Source of the DNA: UBA5399 sp964464145
GTDB lineage: Bacteria > Bacillota > Clostridia > Christensenellales > Christensenellaceae
Direction: 5' to 3'
Assembly: GCA_964464145.1 (NCBI GenBank)
Contig: CAYXFB010000002.1
Coordinates: forward strand, 1 to 64,000
DNA length: 64,000 nt
The notes beneath the pieces are model-generated. The model saw nothing but the letters and a program-made list of their open reading frames with translations. It searched no databases and was not told the DNA's origin. Below are positions 35,245-43,842 of the stretch, one piece after another (the first letter of the stretch is position 1; every line of letters starts with the position of its first letter). A program made the translations under genes and the position numbers.

Positions 35245-35777
35245 TAAATGCTCCTAGATACCAAACAAAACACATATATATATAAAATACTTGAGTTCAA
35301 TAAGTACTATTCAAATTAAAAATCTTGAGATTGTATATGCTTAGTTATCCGTTATGCTGAATATATCATATCGCTTTGCGAAGTTGAATTGCGCAAAAGG
35401 TTGGTTTCTTGCATATTAGCTACTCATTTTAAAATTCGTTATTTTTCGCACGATTAAAATCGAGCCACAACGTCCTGTGATGTCCTGTATCGTTCCTTTC
35501 TATTATTGTGAACTCTGGTATAGTATACACTAGTTAACCGTTTATAAAATAAGTGTTGATGAATTTAATAAATATTTTTTGCAGTCTGAAAATATCTTCC
35601 AGTCCAAAGCACCCGTTTTCGCCTCAACAAAGCCAAAAAGCGCACAAAAAGAAAATATTACAACCTAAGCAATTCATTGCCAAAGTAGCCAATGAGCTCC
35701 TTGACTTTAATACTGCGTGATAATATAATCACCTCAAAACTATGGCGGAACGCTTGATGGAAAAGGGGTATTTTGAC
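35245..35777. promoter_or_regulatory. AT-rich divergent regulatory region
   Basis: About 530 bp without a convincing gene between the HTH-like gene (minus) and the SIS gene (plus). It holds an imperfect palindrome ACTTGAGTTCAATAAGT near 35290-35310 and a cluster at 35517-35540 (TAGTATACACTAGTTAACC) that could be operators. No promoter could be fixed with confidence. Confidence 0.4.
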
Positions 35778-36353
35778 ATGAATTTGAAGGAATCCTATAC
35801 GAATCTTACAACAAAGATGATAGACGAACACAAAGAGGTCTTTTCGCTTCTCAGCATGGAGCAGCTGGAGCAATTTATGGACGCTATCGCGGCCGCCGAT
35901 AATATATTCGTGCTGGGCGCCGGACGGGAGGGCATTTCCTTGCGCGGCTTCGCCATGCGCCTCGCACACATGGGAAAGCGCGCTCAGTGGATCTGGGACG
36001 ACACCACGATAGGCATAAAGCCAGGCGATCTGCTGGTTATGTCGGACGGGCGCGGAGACATCGGTTCTTTCAGCTATATAATGAAAAAAGCGAAGGATGC
36101 GGGCGCAAAGCTGGCACTTTTCACGGGCAATCCAGACGGCGTCAACGTGAAGAATTACGCAGATCACGTATTGTTCGTACGTTCCCAAGCCTATCTTGTG
36201 GAGCGCAACGACGTTGTGCCCACCGTGCAAATAATGGGCAACCAGTACGAGCAGCAGCTATACATGATGTGCGATATAATAATAATGCTGCTCACCGAAA
36301 AGCTGGGCATGACATACGACGAGCTTGAGGCGCGCCACCGCAACGTTGAGTGA
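35778..36353 (+). CDS. SIS-domain sugar isomerase (6-phospho-3-hexuloisomerase-like)
   Basis: A 191-aa SIS protein resembling HxlB, which converts 3-hexulose-6-phosphate to fructose-6-phosphate. Features are FVLGAGREGISLRGFAMRLA (HxlB usually GAGRSG, so Ser is replaced by Glu), DLLVMSDGRGDIGSF, LALFTGNPDG, and the C-terminal LTEKLGMTYDELEARHRNVE. The start at 35778 was chosen over 35742 because AAAAGGGG lies about 10 nt upstream. No HxlA is nearby, so its substrate may be another sugar phosphate made by the divergent kinases. A repeat element starts 14 bp after the stop. Confidence 0.85.
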   Translation: MNLKESYTNLTTKMIDEHKEVFSLLSMEQLEQFMDAIAAADNIFVLGAGREGISLRGFAMRLAHMGKRAQWIWDDTTIGIKPGDLLVMSDGRGDIGSFSYIMKKAKDAGAKLALFTGNPDGVNVKNYADHVLFVRSQAYLVERNDVVPTVQIMGNQYEQQLYMMCDIIIMLLTEKLGMTYDELEARHRNVE

Positions 36354-36366
36354 CATAAGCTTATCC

Positions 36367-36490
36367 TTTTTATAGCGTGAAGCGCGTTTGGAATGGCAGA
36401 CGTGTTTTGTGCTGATCTTGCGCAGAACATGCCACGCCGCAGGCGCGGCGCTTCCAAATCAAAACATATGTTTTAATTTGGAATTAGTAT
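36367..36490. repeat. MITE-like 3'-end repeat, copy 2 (left end missing)
   Basis: Shares TTTTTATAGCG, AGCGCGTTTGGAAT and the right terminus ATTTGGAATTAGTATTAG with the other two copies. The middle is specific: a GC-rich hairpin CGCCGCAGGCGCGGCG and AAAACATATGTTTT. The expected left terminal repeat is absent, so the copy seems truncated. Confidence 0.6.
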
Positions 36491-36521
36491 TAGATTGTTG
36501 TATACATTTATATAAGAAAAC

Positions 36522-36552
36522 GGGCGCATAACTTGTGTTGCGCCCATTTTTT
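36522..36552 (+). terminator. Terminator after the SIS gene
   Basis: GGGCGCA (36522-36528) and TGCGCCC (36539-36545) are followed by ATTTTTT. It lies between the convergent SIS and MerR genes and can serve both. Confidence 0.8.
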
Positions 36553-36556
36553 CTTT

Positions 36557-37288
36557 TCACATATTTTTGGCTGCTATCGCCTCGCTTATAAATTTTGCCA
36601 ATCCCTCGCCGTGGCGGTCTATATTTGCGGCGAAGCGTTCGTCCGCAATATACATTTGCCCCAGACCCCCCAGTATATCATCCGTACACTCGTAATAGTT
36701 TTGGCTGATGTGCCGCTGCAGCTCTGCCACCAGCGCCTGAACTTCCGGGCTACTTGGAGCCTCGCCCATTCTCTGTGCAAAGCGCGAGAATATATCGTTC
36801 ATTTCGCCTTGTATGCGCTGCCAGTCCTCCTTTTTATAGGCGGCCGTTTTCTTTTCGGACTGGGCATATTCTGCGCTCTTTCCCCAAAGCTCCCGCGCCT
36901 CTTTGCGGTATTTCTGCTTGGCCGCTTCTATTTCCGTCATATCAAATTCACTAAAGCTCATATAATCATTTCCTTTCAAAATATCGTCCAGCAGGGCTAT
37001 AAGGCCGGAAAGCCTATCTCGTTTTTTTACCAGTATCTCGCGATGCCCCGCAAGCGCTGTGCTTCTGTCGTAGGAGGGTGAGTTCAGCAGCTCGGATATA
37101 TCACTCAGGCTGAAATCCAGTTCCCGTAAAAACAGTATTTGCTGCAGGCGCGAAAGCTGCTCCCCGCCATACAGGCGGTAGCCGGCCTCCGTGGTGCTTG
37201 CGGGCTTCAGCAGCCCCACCTCATCATAATAGTGCAGCGTGCGCACGCTGACACCCGTGATCTTGGAAATTTCCTTTACCGTTTTCAT
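36557..37288 (-). CDS. MerR-family regulator with TipAS effector domain
   Basis: A 243-aa protein from ATG 37288 (GGGAGGTG upstream; an ATG at 37303 adds five residues before that site). Residues 1-70 are a MerR DNA-binding domain (KEISKITGVSVRTLHYYDEV). A coiled-coil dimer helix follows, and about 115-243 resembles the TipAS drug-recognition domain (YGGEQLSRLQQI; YECTDDILGGLGQMYIADER near the end). TipA-type regulators bind thiopeptide antibiotics or other multi-drug ligands. Its own promoter has the MerR-type long spacer, implying autoactivation. Confidence 0.88.
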   Translation of the reverse strand: MKTVKEISKITGVSVRTLHYYDEVGLLKPASTTEAGYRLYGGEQLSRLQQILFLRELDFSLSDISELLNSPSYDRSTALAGHREILVKKRDRLSGLIALLDDILKGNDYMSFSEFDMTEIEAAKQKYRKEARELWGKSAEYAQSEKKTAAYKKEDWQRIQGEMNDIFSRFAQRMGEAPSSPEVQALVAELQRHISQNYYECTDDILGGLGQMYIADERFAANIDRHGEGLAKFISEAIAAKNM

Positions 37289-37310
37289 TTTTGCACCTCC
37301 CACGCCTTAA

Positions 37311-37341
37311 AATATAAACCATAACGCAACGTTAGTGTCAA
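37311..37341 (-). promoter_or_regulatory. MerR-type promoter with 19-bp spacer and operator
   Basis: Minus-strand TTGACA (37341-37336) and TATATT (37316-37311) are 19 bp apart, the over-long spacing typical of MerR-activated promoters. TAACG-TTG-CGTTA (37334-37322) is a perfect palindrome in the spacer. Confidence 0.65.
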
Positions 37342-37456
37342 GCTTGTTTTTTGCGGGTCTGCTATTCCGTTTTGGAATGCGCCTATAGCCAATATTATAT
37401 ATATGCGTAATAATTAATAATTATTAAAATTTTTACTGTAAAATACAGGATTTTGT

Positions 37457-37485
37457 TTGACATCATAATTTTAATATGATAATCT
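37457..37485 (+). promoter_or_regulatory. Strong promoter of the cold-shock gene
   Basis: TTGACA (37457-37462), 17-bp spacer, TAATCT (37480-37485), preceded by TGA (extended -10). The predicted start near 37492 gives a leader of about 114 nt. Confidence 0.65.
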
Positions 37486-37509
37486 ATTAACGTAATTTCC
37501 GTATCGGTA

Positions 37510-37561
37510 GACCTCGTATTTGTGTGAATCGAACGTTTATGGTTTACAGAAATATGAGGTC
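37510..37561 (+). promoter_or_regulatory. Structured 5' leader of the cold-shock gene
   Basis: GACCTCGTATTT (37510-37521) can pair with AAATATGAGGTC (37550-37561), 12 pairs with one G-U, enclosing a 28-nt loop, followed by TTTTC. It lies inside the long leader and could act as a temperature-responsive element or attenuator. Confidence 0.5.
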
Positions 37562-37605
37562 TTTTCATGTAAGTGAAATACAAAAAATCTAGAGGAGGTA
37601 CCAGC

Positions 37606-37821
37606 ATGAACAGTGGTACAGTGAAATGGTTTAACGCAGAAAAGGGGTATGGCTTTATCTCAAACGATGACGGTGGCGAGGACGTATTCGTACATTTCTC
37701 GGCTATCGTTTCAGAAAGCAGTTATAAATCGCTGCAGGAGGGTCAGCACGTGGCTTTCGACATCGAAGCTGATCCCAAAAACAGCGGCAAACTCCGCGCT
37801 GTAAACGTGCAGCCGGCGTAA
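37606..37821 (+). CDS. Cold-shock protein (CspA family)
   Basis: A 71-aa single cold-shock domain that binds single-stranded RNA and DNA as a chaperone. RNP1 reads KGYGFI and RNP2 VFVHF; the start TVKWFNAEKG is canonical. The ATG at 37606 is preceded by AGAGGAGG at the right distance; an in-frame start at 37573 lies before that site and was rejected. It is monocistronic, with a strong promoter, a long structured leader and its own terminator. Confidence 0.95.
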   Translation: MNSGTVKWFNAEKGYGFISNDDGGEDVFVHFSAIVSESSYKSLQEGQHVAFDIEADPKNSGKLRAVNVQPA

Positions 37822-37836
37822 AGACCATTAACACAA

Positions 37837-37873
37837 AAACCGTTCCGCGATACGCTTCGGGGAACGGTTTTTT
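37837..37873 (+). terminator. Terminator of the cold-shock gene
   Basis: AAAACCGTTCC (37837-37847) and GGAACGGTTTTTT (37861-37873) form a strong stem with a T run. Confidence 0.88.
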
Positions 37874-38021
37874 CTGTTGCCGCCTTCGCTTCGGGAAACG
37901 CCGAATATATTTTATATTCCCCATTTTTTTAATATAAAACTGATGTCAAAATGTGTGCTATGTGGTATTATATAAAAAAGATGTTTTTTGGCCAGATAGT
38001 TCTTTTTTGGGGGTAATACTT

Positions 38022-38330
38022 ATGAAAGTCTGTCCTAAATGCAGACATATAAATGAAGATTGGGACGAATGGTGCTCTAGCTGCAACTACAGTCTGTCGG
38101 GTATACGCCCGCTGGGTACCGAAGCGCCGAAAAAAAGGATAAACAAAAATGCGCTTATAGTTATAATCGTGGCAATTTGCGTTGCCGCGGTGTTGCTCTT
38201 TGCCATATTCTCCAACTACCAATCTAGCTACACCCTTCCGCAGTGGATACTGGACAGGATGTCCTACCAGCGCACCCCGGCAGAATTTTCGGTTGGTGGG
38301 GCAATGATCCCATATAATATTTTTTACTAG
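38022..38330 (+). CDS. Small zinc-ribbon membrane protein
   Basis: A 102-aa hypothetical protein. The N-terminus has two CxxC pairs (CPKC at residues 4-7 and CSSC at 18-21) typical of a zinc ribbon. A basic segment PKKRINKN and one transmembrane helix near 46-65 (LIVIIVAICVAAVLLFAIF) follow. The remaining 35 residues would face outside. The start at 38022 follows GGGGG; an earlier in-frame ATG at 37953 has no such site. No neighbour suggests a role. Confidence 0.7.
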   Translation: MKVCPKCRHINEDWDEWCSSCNYSLSGIRPLGTEAPKKRINKNALIVIIVAICVAAVLLFAIFSNYQSSYTLPQWILDRMSYQRTPAEFSVGGAMIPYNIFY

Positions 38331-38571
38331 TTCATCCGCGCCGTCCGTAGCGGTCGGCATCTTTTTATTTGAGTAATACTTTTAAGCAGGTCTGTTTCAG
38401 TGTATATATTTATTAGGATATTTATATTGAACGTATTCGCGGAACGTGGCGCTGGGGCGCGTCCTTGCCAAAACAATTTTTTCGGCAAAACGATTACCGC
38501 AAAGCCGTTTGAGAAAACATCTTAATATTAACATCTGGTGGTTTAAGAAAATAAAAAAGCGAGGTGTTGGT

Positions 38572-39615
38572 ATGTTTAAAGAAAAAATACGTGTAGTTCA
38601 GTATGGATGCGGCAAGATGGCCAAGTACATCATAAGGTATCTACATGAAAAGGGAGCTGAGATCGTGGGCGCGATAGACGTGAATCCCGAGGTAGTGGGT
38701 GTGGATATCGGCGATTTTGCCGGTCTTGGTACAAAGCTGGGCGTTGTTATTGAAAGCGACGCAAACGAGGTGCTGGACAGTTGTGACGCGGACGTTGCCA
38801 TACTCACAATGATGAGCTTCATGCCGGATATGGAAGAGGCCATGGCAAACGTTGTAAGCAGGGGCATAAATGCCATAACCACCTGCGAGGAGGCCATATA
38901 TCCCTGGACCACCTCCCCGTCTATAACAAACCGTCTGGATCTTTTGGCCAAGATGAATGGCTGCGCGATAGCCGGATCTGGTATGCAGGATATATACTGG
39001 ATAAACATGATAGCCACAGTCGCCGGCGGTGTGCACCGCATAGATAGGATAGAGGGCGCGGTGAGCTACAACGTGGAAGATTACGGCCTTGCGCTGGCCA
39101 AGGCGCACGGTGCCGGCCTCACGCCGGAGGAATTTGAAAAGCAGATCGCCCACCCCGAAGAGCTTGAGCCCGCTTATGTGTGGAATTCAAACGAGGCGCT
39201 CTGCTCTAAAATGGGATGGACAATAAAATCTCAAACGCAAAAGAGCGTTCCATATTTTTATGACAGCGATCTTTATTCCTCCACGCTGGGTGAAACTATT
39301 CCCCAGGGCAATTGCATAGGCATGAGCGCGGTGGTTACAACCGAGACCTTTCAGGGGCCGGTAATAGAGACGCAGTGCATAGGCAAGGTGTACGGCCCGG
39401 ACGACGGCGACATGTGCGACTGGAAGATAATGGGCGAGCCGGACACCACCTTCTTCGTGCAAAAGCCAGCCACCGTGGAGCACACCTGCGCCACAATAGT
39501 GAACCGCATACCCGTGCTGTTAAGCTGCCCTCCCGGTTTCTACACGGTGGAAAAAATGCGGCCGGTGGAGTATATGACCTACCCAATGCAGTATTATGTG
39601 GAAGACGAGGAATAA
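38572..39615 (+). CDS. DapB-like NAD(P)-dependent dehydrogenase (diaminopentanoate dehydrogenase type)
   Basis: A 347-aa oxidoreductase with an N-terminal Rossmann domain (VQYGCGKMAKYIIRYLHEKG, then IVGAIDVNPEVVGVDIGD), like dihydrodipicolinate reductase. The longer C-terminal domain (GSGMQDIYWINMIATVAGG, NYNVEDYG-like VSYNVEDYG) resembles 2,4-diaminopentanoate dehydrogenase of ornithine fermentation. No other ornithine-fermentation gene is in the window, so the substrate is uncertain. The start at 38572 has GAGGTG upstream; the in-frame start at 38446 was rejected. The gene appears monocistronic. Confidence 0.75.
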   Translation: MFKEKIRVVQYGCGKMAKYIIRYLHEKGAEIVGAIDVNPEVVGVDIGDFAGLGTKLGVVIESDANEVLDSCDADVAILTMMSFMPDMEEAMANVVSRGINAITTCEEAIYPWTTSPSITNRLDLLAKMNGCAIAGSGMQDIYWINMIATVAGGVHRIDRIEGAVSYNVEDYGLALAKAHGAGLTPEEFEKQIAHPEELEPAYVWNSNEALCSKMGWTIKSQTQKSVPYFYDSDLYSSTLGETIPQGNCIGMSAVVTTETFQGPVIETQCIGKVYGPDDGDMCDWKIMGEPDTTFFVQKPATVEHTCATIVNRIPVLLSCPPGFYTVEKMRPVEYMTYPMQYYVEDEE

Positions 39616-39697
39616 GGCTTTATACTAAAAACGCGTAAAAAAATCCACCTTACCGTAGCTGTTACGGAGAACTAACCACTTGAGTTTATTAATGGCT

Positions 39698-39737
39698 AAA
39701 AAACTGTTGCATACCATATCCATGCAACAGTTTTTTT
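39698..39737. terminator. Bidirectional terminator
   Basis: AAAAAACTGTTGCAT (39698-39712) and ATGCAACAGTTTTTTT (39722-39737) form a perfect stem between the convergent dehydrogenase and secreted-protein genes. Confidence 0.88.
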
Positions 39738-39770
39738 GCGTTCAGCTATTGACTGCGTTTTTCGCCCGCC

Positions 39771-42314
39771 CTATGGCGTTTGCGCCTTGGTATCCGCACT
39801 CGCTCCGCGTACAGATGCGCCCCCTACGCGTATTACGGGCACTATTTTAAAGTAGTTTTTACTTCCCGGCGTTAGCCCGGTAAATGTATATTCCGTTTGG
39901 TTCTTCACTGTGGCTACGTGTTTAAACTTTCCGTCTATTTTGCGGTACAAGCGGTAATAGTTTACGCCGTCTGCCGCTTGCCACTGTACGCGCACACTGC
40001 GCACCGTCTTTTTGTTGTATGTAAAGCCGACCGCCGCGCTTGGGCGGGTGTAGGTGACCAGTATGTCGGATTTTTCGCCCGCCTCACCGCCTACTATGGC
40101 CGTTACGGTGTAGCTGTATTTGCCGCCCGTCTTCAGCCCCTTCAGCTCTATGCTTGTTTCCGTGGTTTGGGCTATTTCCTCACCCGCGCCATTGTGTATT
40201 ATGTAGCTTTGTGCATTTTCCGCACTGTCCCACGTTAGCGTTAGCCTATCCGTTATATTATAGTCTTTGGGGTGGGTGACCTTTAGGTTTGTCACCTTGG
40301 GCAGCCATTTGGCGTACAGCGTAACATCCGCGTATATCTGATTATCAAAATCGTATTTCTTACCAAAACCGCTGTCCATATACCAGCCCGCAAAGATGTG
40401 GTTTTCCCGCATTGGCTCTGTGGGCGCTTTGGCTTTAACTCCCGCCACTATGCTCTCCGTTTTATCCGCCGTTACGCCGTCCATATATTTGTAGGTCAGT
40501 TTGTGGTAGATCACAGAGGGTGGTGGCGGGGGGGGGGGTAACAGTTTTTCTGTTACATTAAGATTAAACTCATTAGATGTTTTGCCATCTATAATTATTT
40601 TCAGTTTGTGCGCACCTACCGGCAATACTGAGGTGGTGGTCAGAACAAGTGTTCCCCTGTTTCTGTCTATTATTATATTCCCTGCCGTTATGTCACTGTT
40701 AGTTGGTTGCAGTATAATCGGATATGTTCCTTCTATTATATTTGTTGTAGTTACAGGAAATTCTACATTTTCTGACTTTCCGAAATTGCAAACACCGATC
40801 TGTGAACCCACAGCCACGCTCCCTTTGGTAGAAAGAAACTTTACCTTCGTTGCGGGGGCAGGTGGCGTATTGTCGTCTATAATAGTCTGACTGTCGTCCG
40901 ATGCAGATAAATCACCTACTGCGCCGGAACCGTTAAACCCTTCACCTGTTTTTATTACCATGTCAACGCCAACGCTGATATCTCCTTGAAGTCGGCTCTT
41001 GCTAACGCAACTAACCGCCCTTGTGGAACCTTCCGCGGTGACAACGCCTCCCGTTACTTGCAAAGTTCTTCCGCTGATCCCATAAACTTCGTGAGCAACT
41101 GAAGATGTACCGCCTTTTGCTGTAACAATAGAATTGTCTTCTATGATTACGTGTTTACTGTCAACTCCGGAACTTATTTTCGATGCAATTATTCCGGCGC
41201 TAATACCATCTGTAGTTCCGCCGGTGGCATTAACCCGCGCGTTATCCTTTATATGAATATTGCCGACAGCATCTGCGCTTGGATTACCTATATACAAGCC
41301 ACCGCTAATAGCCTGACCACCTTCTGAATTTTTTCCGGCGGCATTAACCAAAGAGTTGCCCTCAATCATAATATTAGAAGCTCTAATGCCCGTACTATAA
41401 CTTAGATCGCCACCTATACTTTCGCTTCCCTCTGCTGTAACGGTGGCATTCCCACTAATCCACATTTCTCCCGAACCAATACCACTGCTTATGCCAGCAA
41501 GTCCACCACGAGAACCAAATTTTGTTTTTCCGCCAAAAGTTGTTACATTAGCGTTTTCATCTATACCTAAATACGAAGCAGAAATTCCAATGGCATTTGT
41601 AGAGAAGCTGCTTTCTGATTCTCCACTTGTCGCAATAACTGTAACGCCGTTTGTAATATGAAGTTTATTTAATACAAAAAAGCCAAAATTGTAAGCCATA
41701 CCATCTGTAGCAGTAGAAGCACCATTATTGGCCTCCAGTGTTCCCGACCCTCTAATTGTTAGCGAATCATCTGTTGTTATAGCAACAGACTGAGCATTAC
41801 CATCACTTGAATTGGTATTACCACTGCGCACAACACTTGTTGTACCCTCCGTTAGGTTTATTGTACAATTTACTGACGGAAACTTTATTCCATAAGATAT
41901 TCTAAACTTATCTCCCGCGTTGTCTGTACCTGTAATTTGTGCCCCAAACAAGGTAAGCGTTTTGCTGCTTGCATCCCAGCTCCAACCTTCCGCGCTGTCA
42001 ACAACAGATGTGTTGTTAAAATTTACGTTGGTTTTCGTTGTGCCATCAGTGCTCAAATAGCTGCCACTACCGGAACTCAAATCAAGCCCGGTATTTCGCG
42101 GAGTAATTCCGGCAGCTACTTCTGCAACATTCTCTTCACCCGTCTCCACCGCTTCCGTTTCCACTATTTCAACATCTTGCATAATCTCCGCCGGTATATC
42201 CTGCACGGATGTTTGCTCTTCTATGATCGGCTCCGCAGCCATTACCGTTGGCGCAAAGGAAAGCACCATTAGTATAGCCAAAACAACCGCCAATAATTTC
42301 CTGTTTGTTTTCAT
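39771..42314 (-). CDS. Secreted repeat protein with InlB-type repeat and FN3 domains
   Basis: An 847-aa surface or secreted protein of unknown role. A signal peptide (KLLAVVLAILMVLSFAPTVMA) is followed by an acidic linker. A long beta-helix-like region holds repeated short strands ending in N-A-x-V-T/N-A patterns (about 120-480). An InlB/Listeria-Bacteroides repeat lies near 620-685 (GWYMDSGFGKKYDFDN, VTLYAKW). Two fibronectin type III domains end the protein. Seven prolines near residue 610 are encoded by a run of 11 C (40528-40538). The start 42314 is preferred over 42317 by spacing to GTGGGGG. No LPXTG or SLH anchor was seen. Confidence 0.75.
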   Translation of the reverse strand: MKTNRKLLAVVLAILMVLSFAPTVMAAEPIIEEQTSVQDIPAEIMQDVEIVETEAVETGEENVAEVAAGITPRNTGLDLSSGSGSYLSTDGTTKTNVNFNNTSVVDSAEGWSWDASSKTLTLFGAQITGTDNAGDKFRISYGIKFPSVNCTINLTEGTTSVVRSGNTNSSDGNAQSVAITTDDSLTIRGSGTLEANNGASTATDGMAYNFGFFVLNKLHITNGVTVIATSGESESSFSTNAIGISASYLGIDENANVTTFGGKTKFGSRGGLAGISSGIGSGEMWISGNATVTAEGSESIGGDLSYSTGIRASNIMIEGNSLVNAAGKNSEGGQAISGGLYIGNPSADAVGNIHIKDNARVNATGGTTDGISAGIIASKISSGVDSKHVIIEDNSIVTAKGGTSSVAHEVYGISGRTLQVTGGVVTAEGSTRAVSCVSKSRLQGDISVGVDMVIKTGEGFNGSGAVGDLSASDDSQTIIDDNTPPAPATKVKFLSTKGSVAVGSQIGVCNFGKSENVEFPVTTTNIIEGTYPIILQPTNSDITAGNIIIDRNRGTLVLTTTSVLPVGAHKLKIIIDGKTSNEFNLNVTEKLLPPPPPPPSVIYHKLTYKYMDGVTADKTESIVAGVKAKAPTEPMRENHIFAGWYMDSGFGKKYDFDNQIYADVTLYAKWLPKVTNLKVTHPKDYNITDRLTLTWDSAENAQSYIIHNGAGEEIAQTTETSIELKGLKTGGKYSYTVTAIVGGEAGEKSDILVTYTRPSAAVGFTYNKKTVRSVRVQWQAADGVNYYRLYRKIDGKFKHVATVKNQTEYTFTGLTPGSKNYFKIVPVIRVGGASVRGASADTKAQTP

Positions 42315-42446
42315 CATAATTCCCCCACAACCTTTTTTAAATCTCACCCTTTTTTCACATTTGTGTGTGATAAATCTGTTTGCTAAATAGGCGGACAGCG
42401 AAAAAATCCGCACAATCTGCCTTTATATCTATACCTATTTTTATAA

Positions 42447-42475
42447 ATTATACAGGACTTTGGGGGGCTTGTAAA
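42447..42475 (-). promoter_or_regulatory. Promoter of the secreted repeat protein gene
   Basis: Minus-strand TTTACA (42475-42470), 17-bp spacer, TATAAT (42452-42447). Confidence 0.6.
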
Positions 42476-42556
42476 TTACCCCAAAATCGGCAAAAAAGGG
42501 TACACACATAATGAAAAAAGTGACGAGTTTTTCGCTCGCCGCCCAATCGTTTTTTG

Positions 42557-43567
42557 CTATTTTAACATATAGTTTTTCAAATCATTTCTGCCCGTGACAC
42601 CCAGCTTTTTATAAGTTCGTTTTAGCATAGCTTTTACAGTGTTGACCGAAATATTAAGATGTGTCGCTATTTGCTCGTTGCGCCAGCTCTTGCTTGCAAG
42701 CATGGCGATGGTGAATTCCATGGTGGTCAGCACATCCGCAACACTTGCATTGTTGTGCGAATTGTGTATATCCCGCCATGCCTGCGCAAAACGGTACACC
42801 TGCTGCGTGATCGCGGCAAAGGCCTCCGGTTCGTCCTTTCGCAGGTTGATCTCCACCATGCCGCCTAAAAGCCCATGATGCTCCGCAAAAGGCTCATAAA
42901 ACCGCTCCGGCCTTGCTATCTCCCACGCGGCGAGAAAATGCTTGTTCGCCTGCGCGGAATCCTTTTGATTTATGTAGCACATGGCAATCACCAGATTAAG
43001 ATATGTCTCGCCCACCGGATAGGTGCCGTCCTTTAAGCTGAGTGCGGTTTTGGCGGTGCCTATCGCTTCGCCATAATTTGCGTTCAGGTACTGCCTGTGC
43101 GCTTCCACATACAGCGCTATGAGCCGTATTCCCATTGGCAGGCGGTGCAGCGCGACGGGCAATGTTTCCATACCCTCTAGGTGAATGAGCGTGATGGAAA
43201 GATTATGCGTAAACGCCAAAAGCTGTTTTTCTTCCTCGGTGAAGCAGTATCCGGCGGTTGTTTTTTCCCTATATGAATTAAGCATGGTATGGATGATTTC
43301 CCCCGCCTTTTGTGCGTCGCCCATGCACAGCGCGCCAAAACCCGCCATCAGTTTGGCCGAGATCCTTATCGCGCCGCTTTCGTTTTCCATAAGGCTTTGC
43401 GCCAAACGATAACAATCTTCGCCCTCGCCGCGATAATAGTGCCTCTCGCAACGGGCAAGGGTTTTACTTTCGCTGCCGGACAGTTTTTTGATATATATGT
43501 CTGAGCTGCCGGGCTCAAAATTGGCGCACATGAATGGCAATGGCAGTTTTTGAGTATCGTTTGTCAT
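42557..43567 (-). CDS. LuxR-type regulator with TPR-like sensor region
   Basis: A 336-aa protein. The last 65 residues form a LuxR/GerE helix-turn-helix (NEQIATHLNISVNTVKAMLKR, YKKLGVTGRNDL). The first 270 residues are helical and TPR-like, as in the C-terminal half of MalT-type activators, but the N-terminal STAND ATPase is missing. No phospho-receiver domain is present. The start has only a poor ribosome binding site (GGGA 17 nt away). It lies upstream of, and in the same direction as, the secreted repeat protein gene, a plausible target. Confidence 0.75.
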   Translation of the reverse strand: MTNDTQKLPLPFMCANFEPGSSDIYIKKLSGSESKTLARCERHYYRGEGEDCYRLAQSLMENESGAIRISAKLMAGFGALCMGDAQKAGEIIHTMLNSYREKTTAGYCFTEEEKQLLAFTHNLSITLIHLEGMETLPVALHRLPMGIRLIALYVEAHRQYLNANYGEAIGTAKTALSLKDGTYPVGETYLNLVIAMCYINQKDSAQANKHFLAAWEIARPERFYEPFAEHHGLLGGMVEINLRKDEPEAFAAITQQVYRFAQAWRDIHNSHNNASVADVLTTMEFTIAMLASKSWRNEQIATHLNISVNTVKAMLKRTYKKLGVTGRNDLKNYMLK

Positions 43568-43690
43568 AACATTTTTTTAAATTCCCTAAGATGTCGATAT
43601 ATTGGGTTAATGTAATTATAGTCTTTTTGCCTTTTTCTTGCAATATATCATTTTACGCCCGCATTTGATGATTTGTATATTCGTAAGCAA

Positions 43691-43724
43691 AATGCAGAAA
43701 GCGCTTGGCTTCCTGCATTTTTTG
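43691..43724 (-). terminator. Terminator after the aldo/keto reductase gene
   Basis: AATGCAGAAAGC and GCTTCCTGCATTTTTT form a stem with one mismatch. Between it and the reductase stop (43725-43842) there is a second GC-rich hairpin (GGAGG-TG-CCTCC near 43812) and no gene. Confidence 0.7.
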
Positions 43725-43842
43725 CCCACGCCTCAGTTCGCCGTCACAGCTAACCTTCGGGTGGATTTTTCTTACCGCGCAAACCGCGTGGTTATTACAG
43801 ACGCATCGGCCGGAGGTGCCTCCGCGTCCGCTTGGCATGATT

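Noticed and set aside
38572..39615. Part of an ornithine fermentation cluster
   Set aside because: The gene resembles diaminopentanoate dehydrogenase, but none of the other pathway genes is present and a terminator isolates it.
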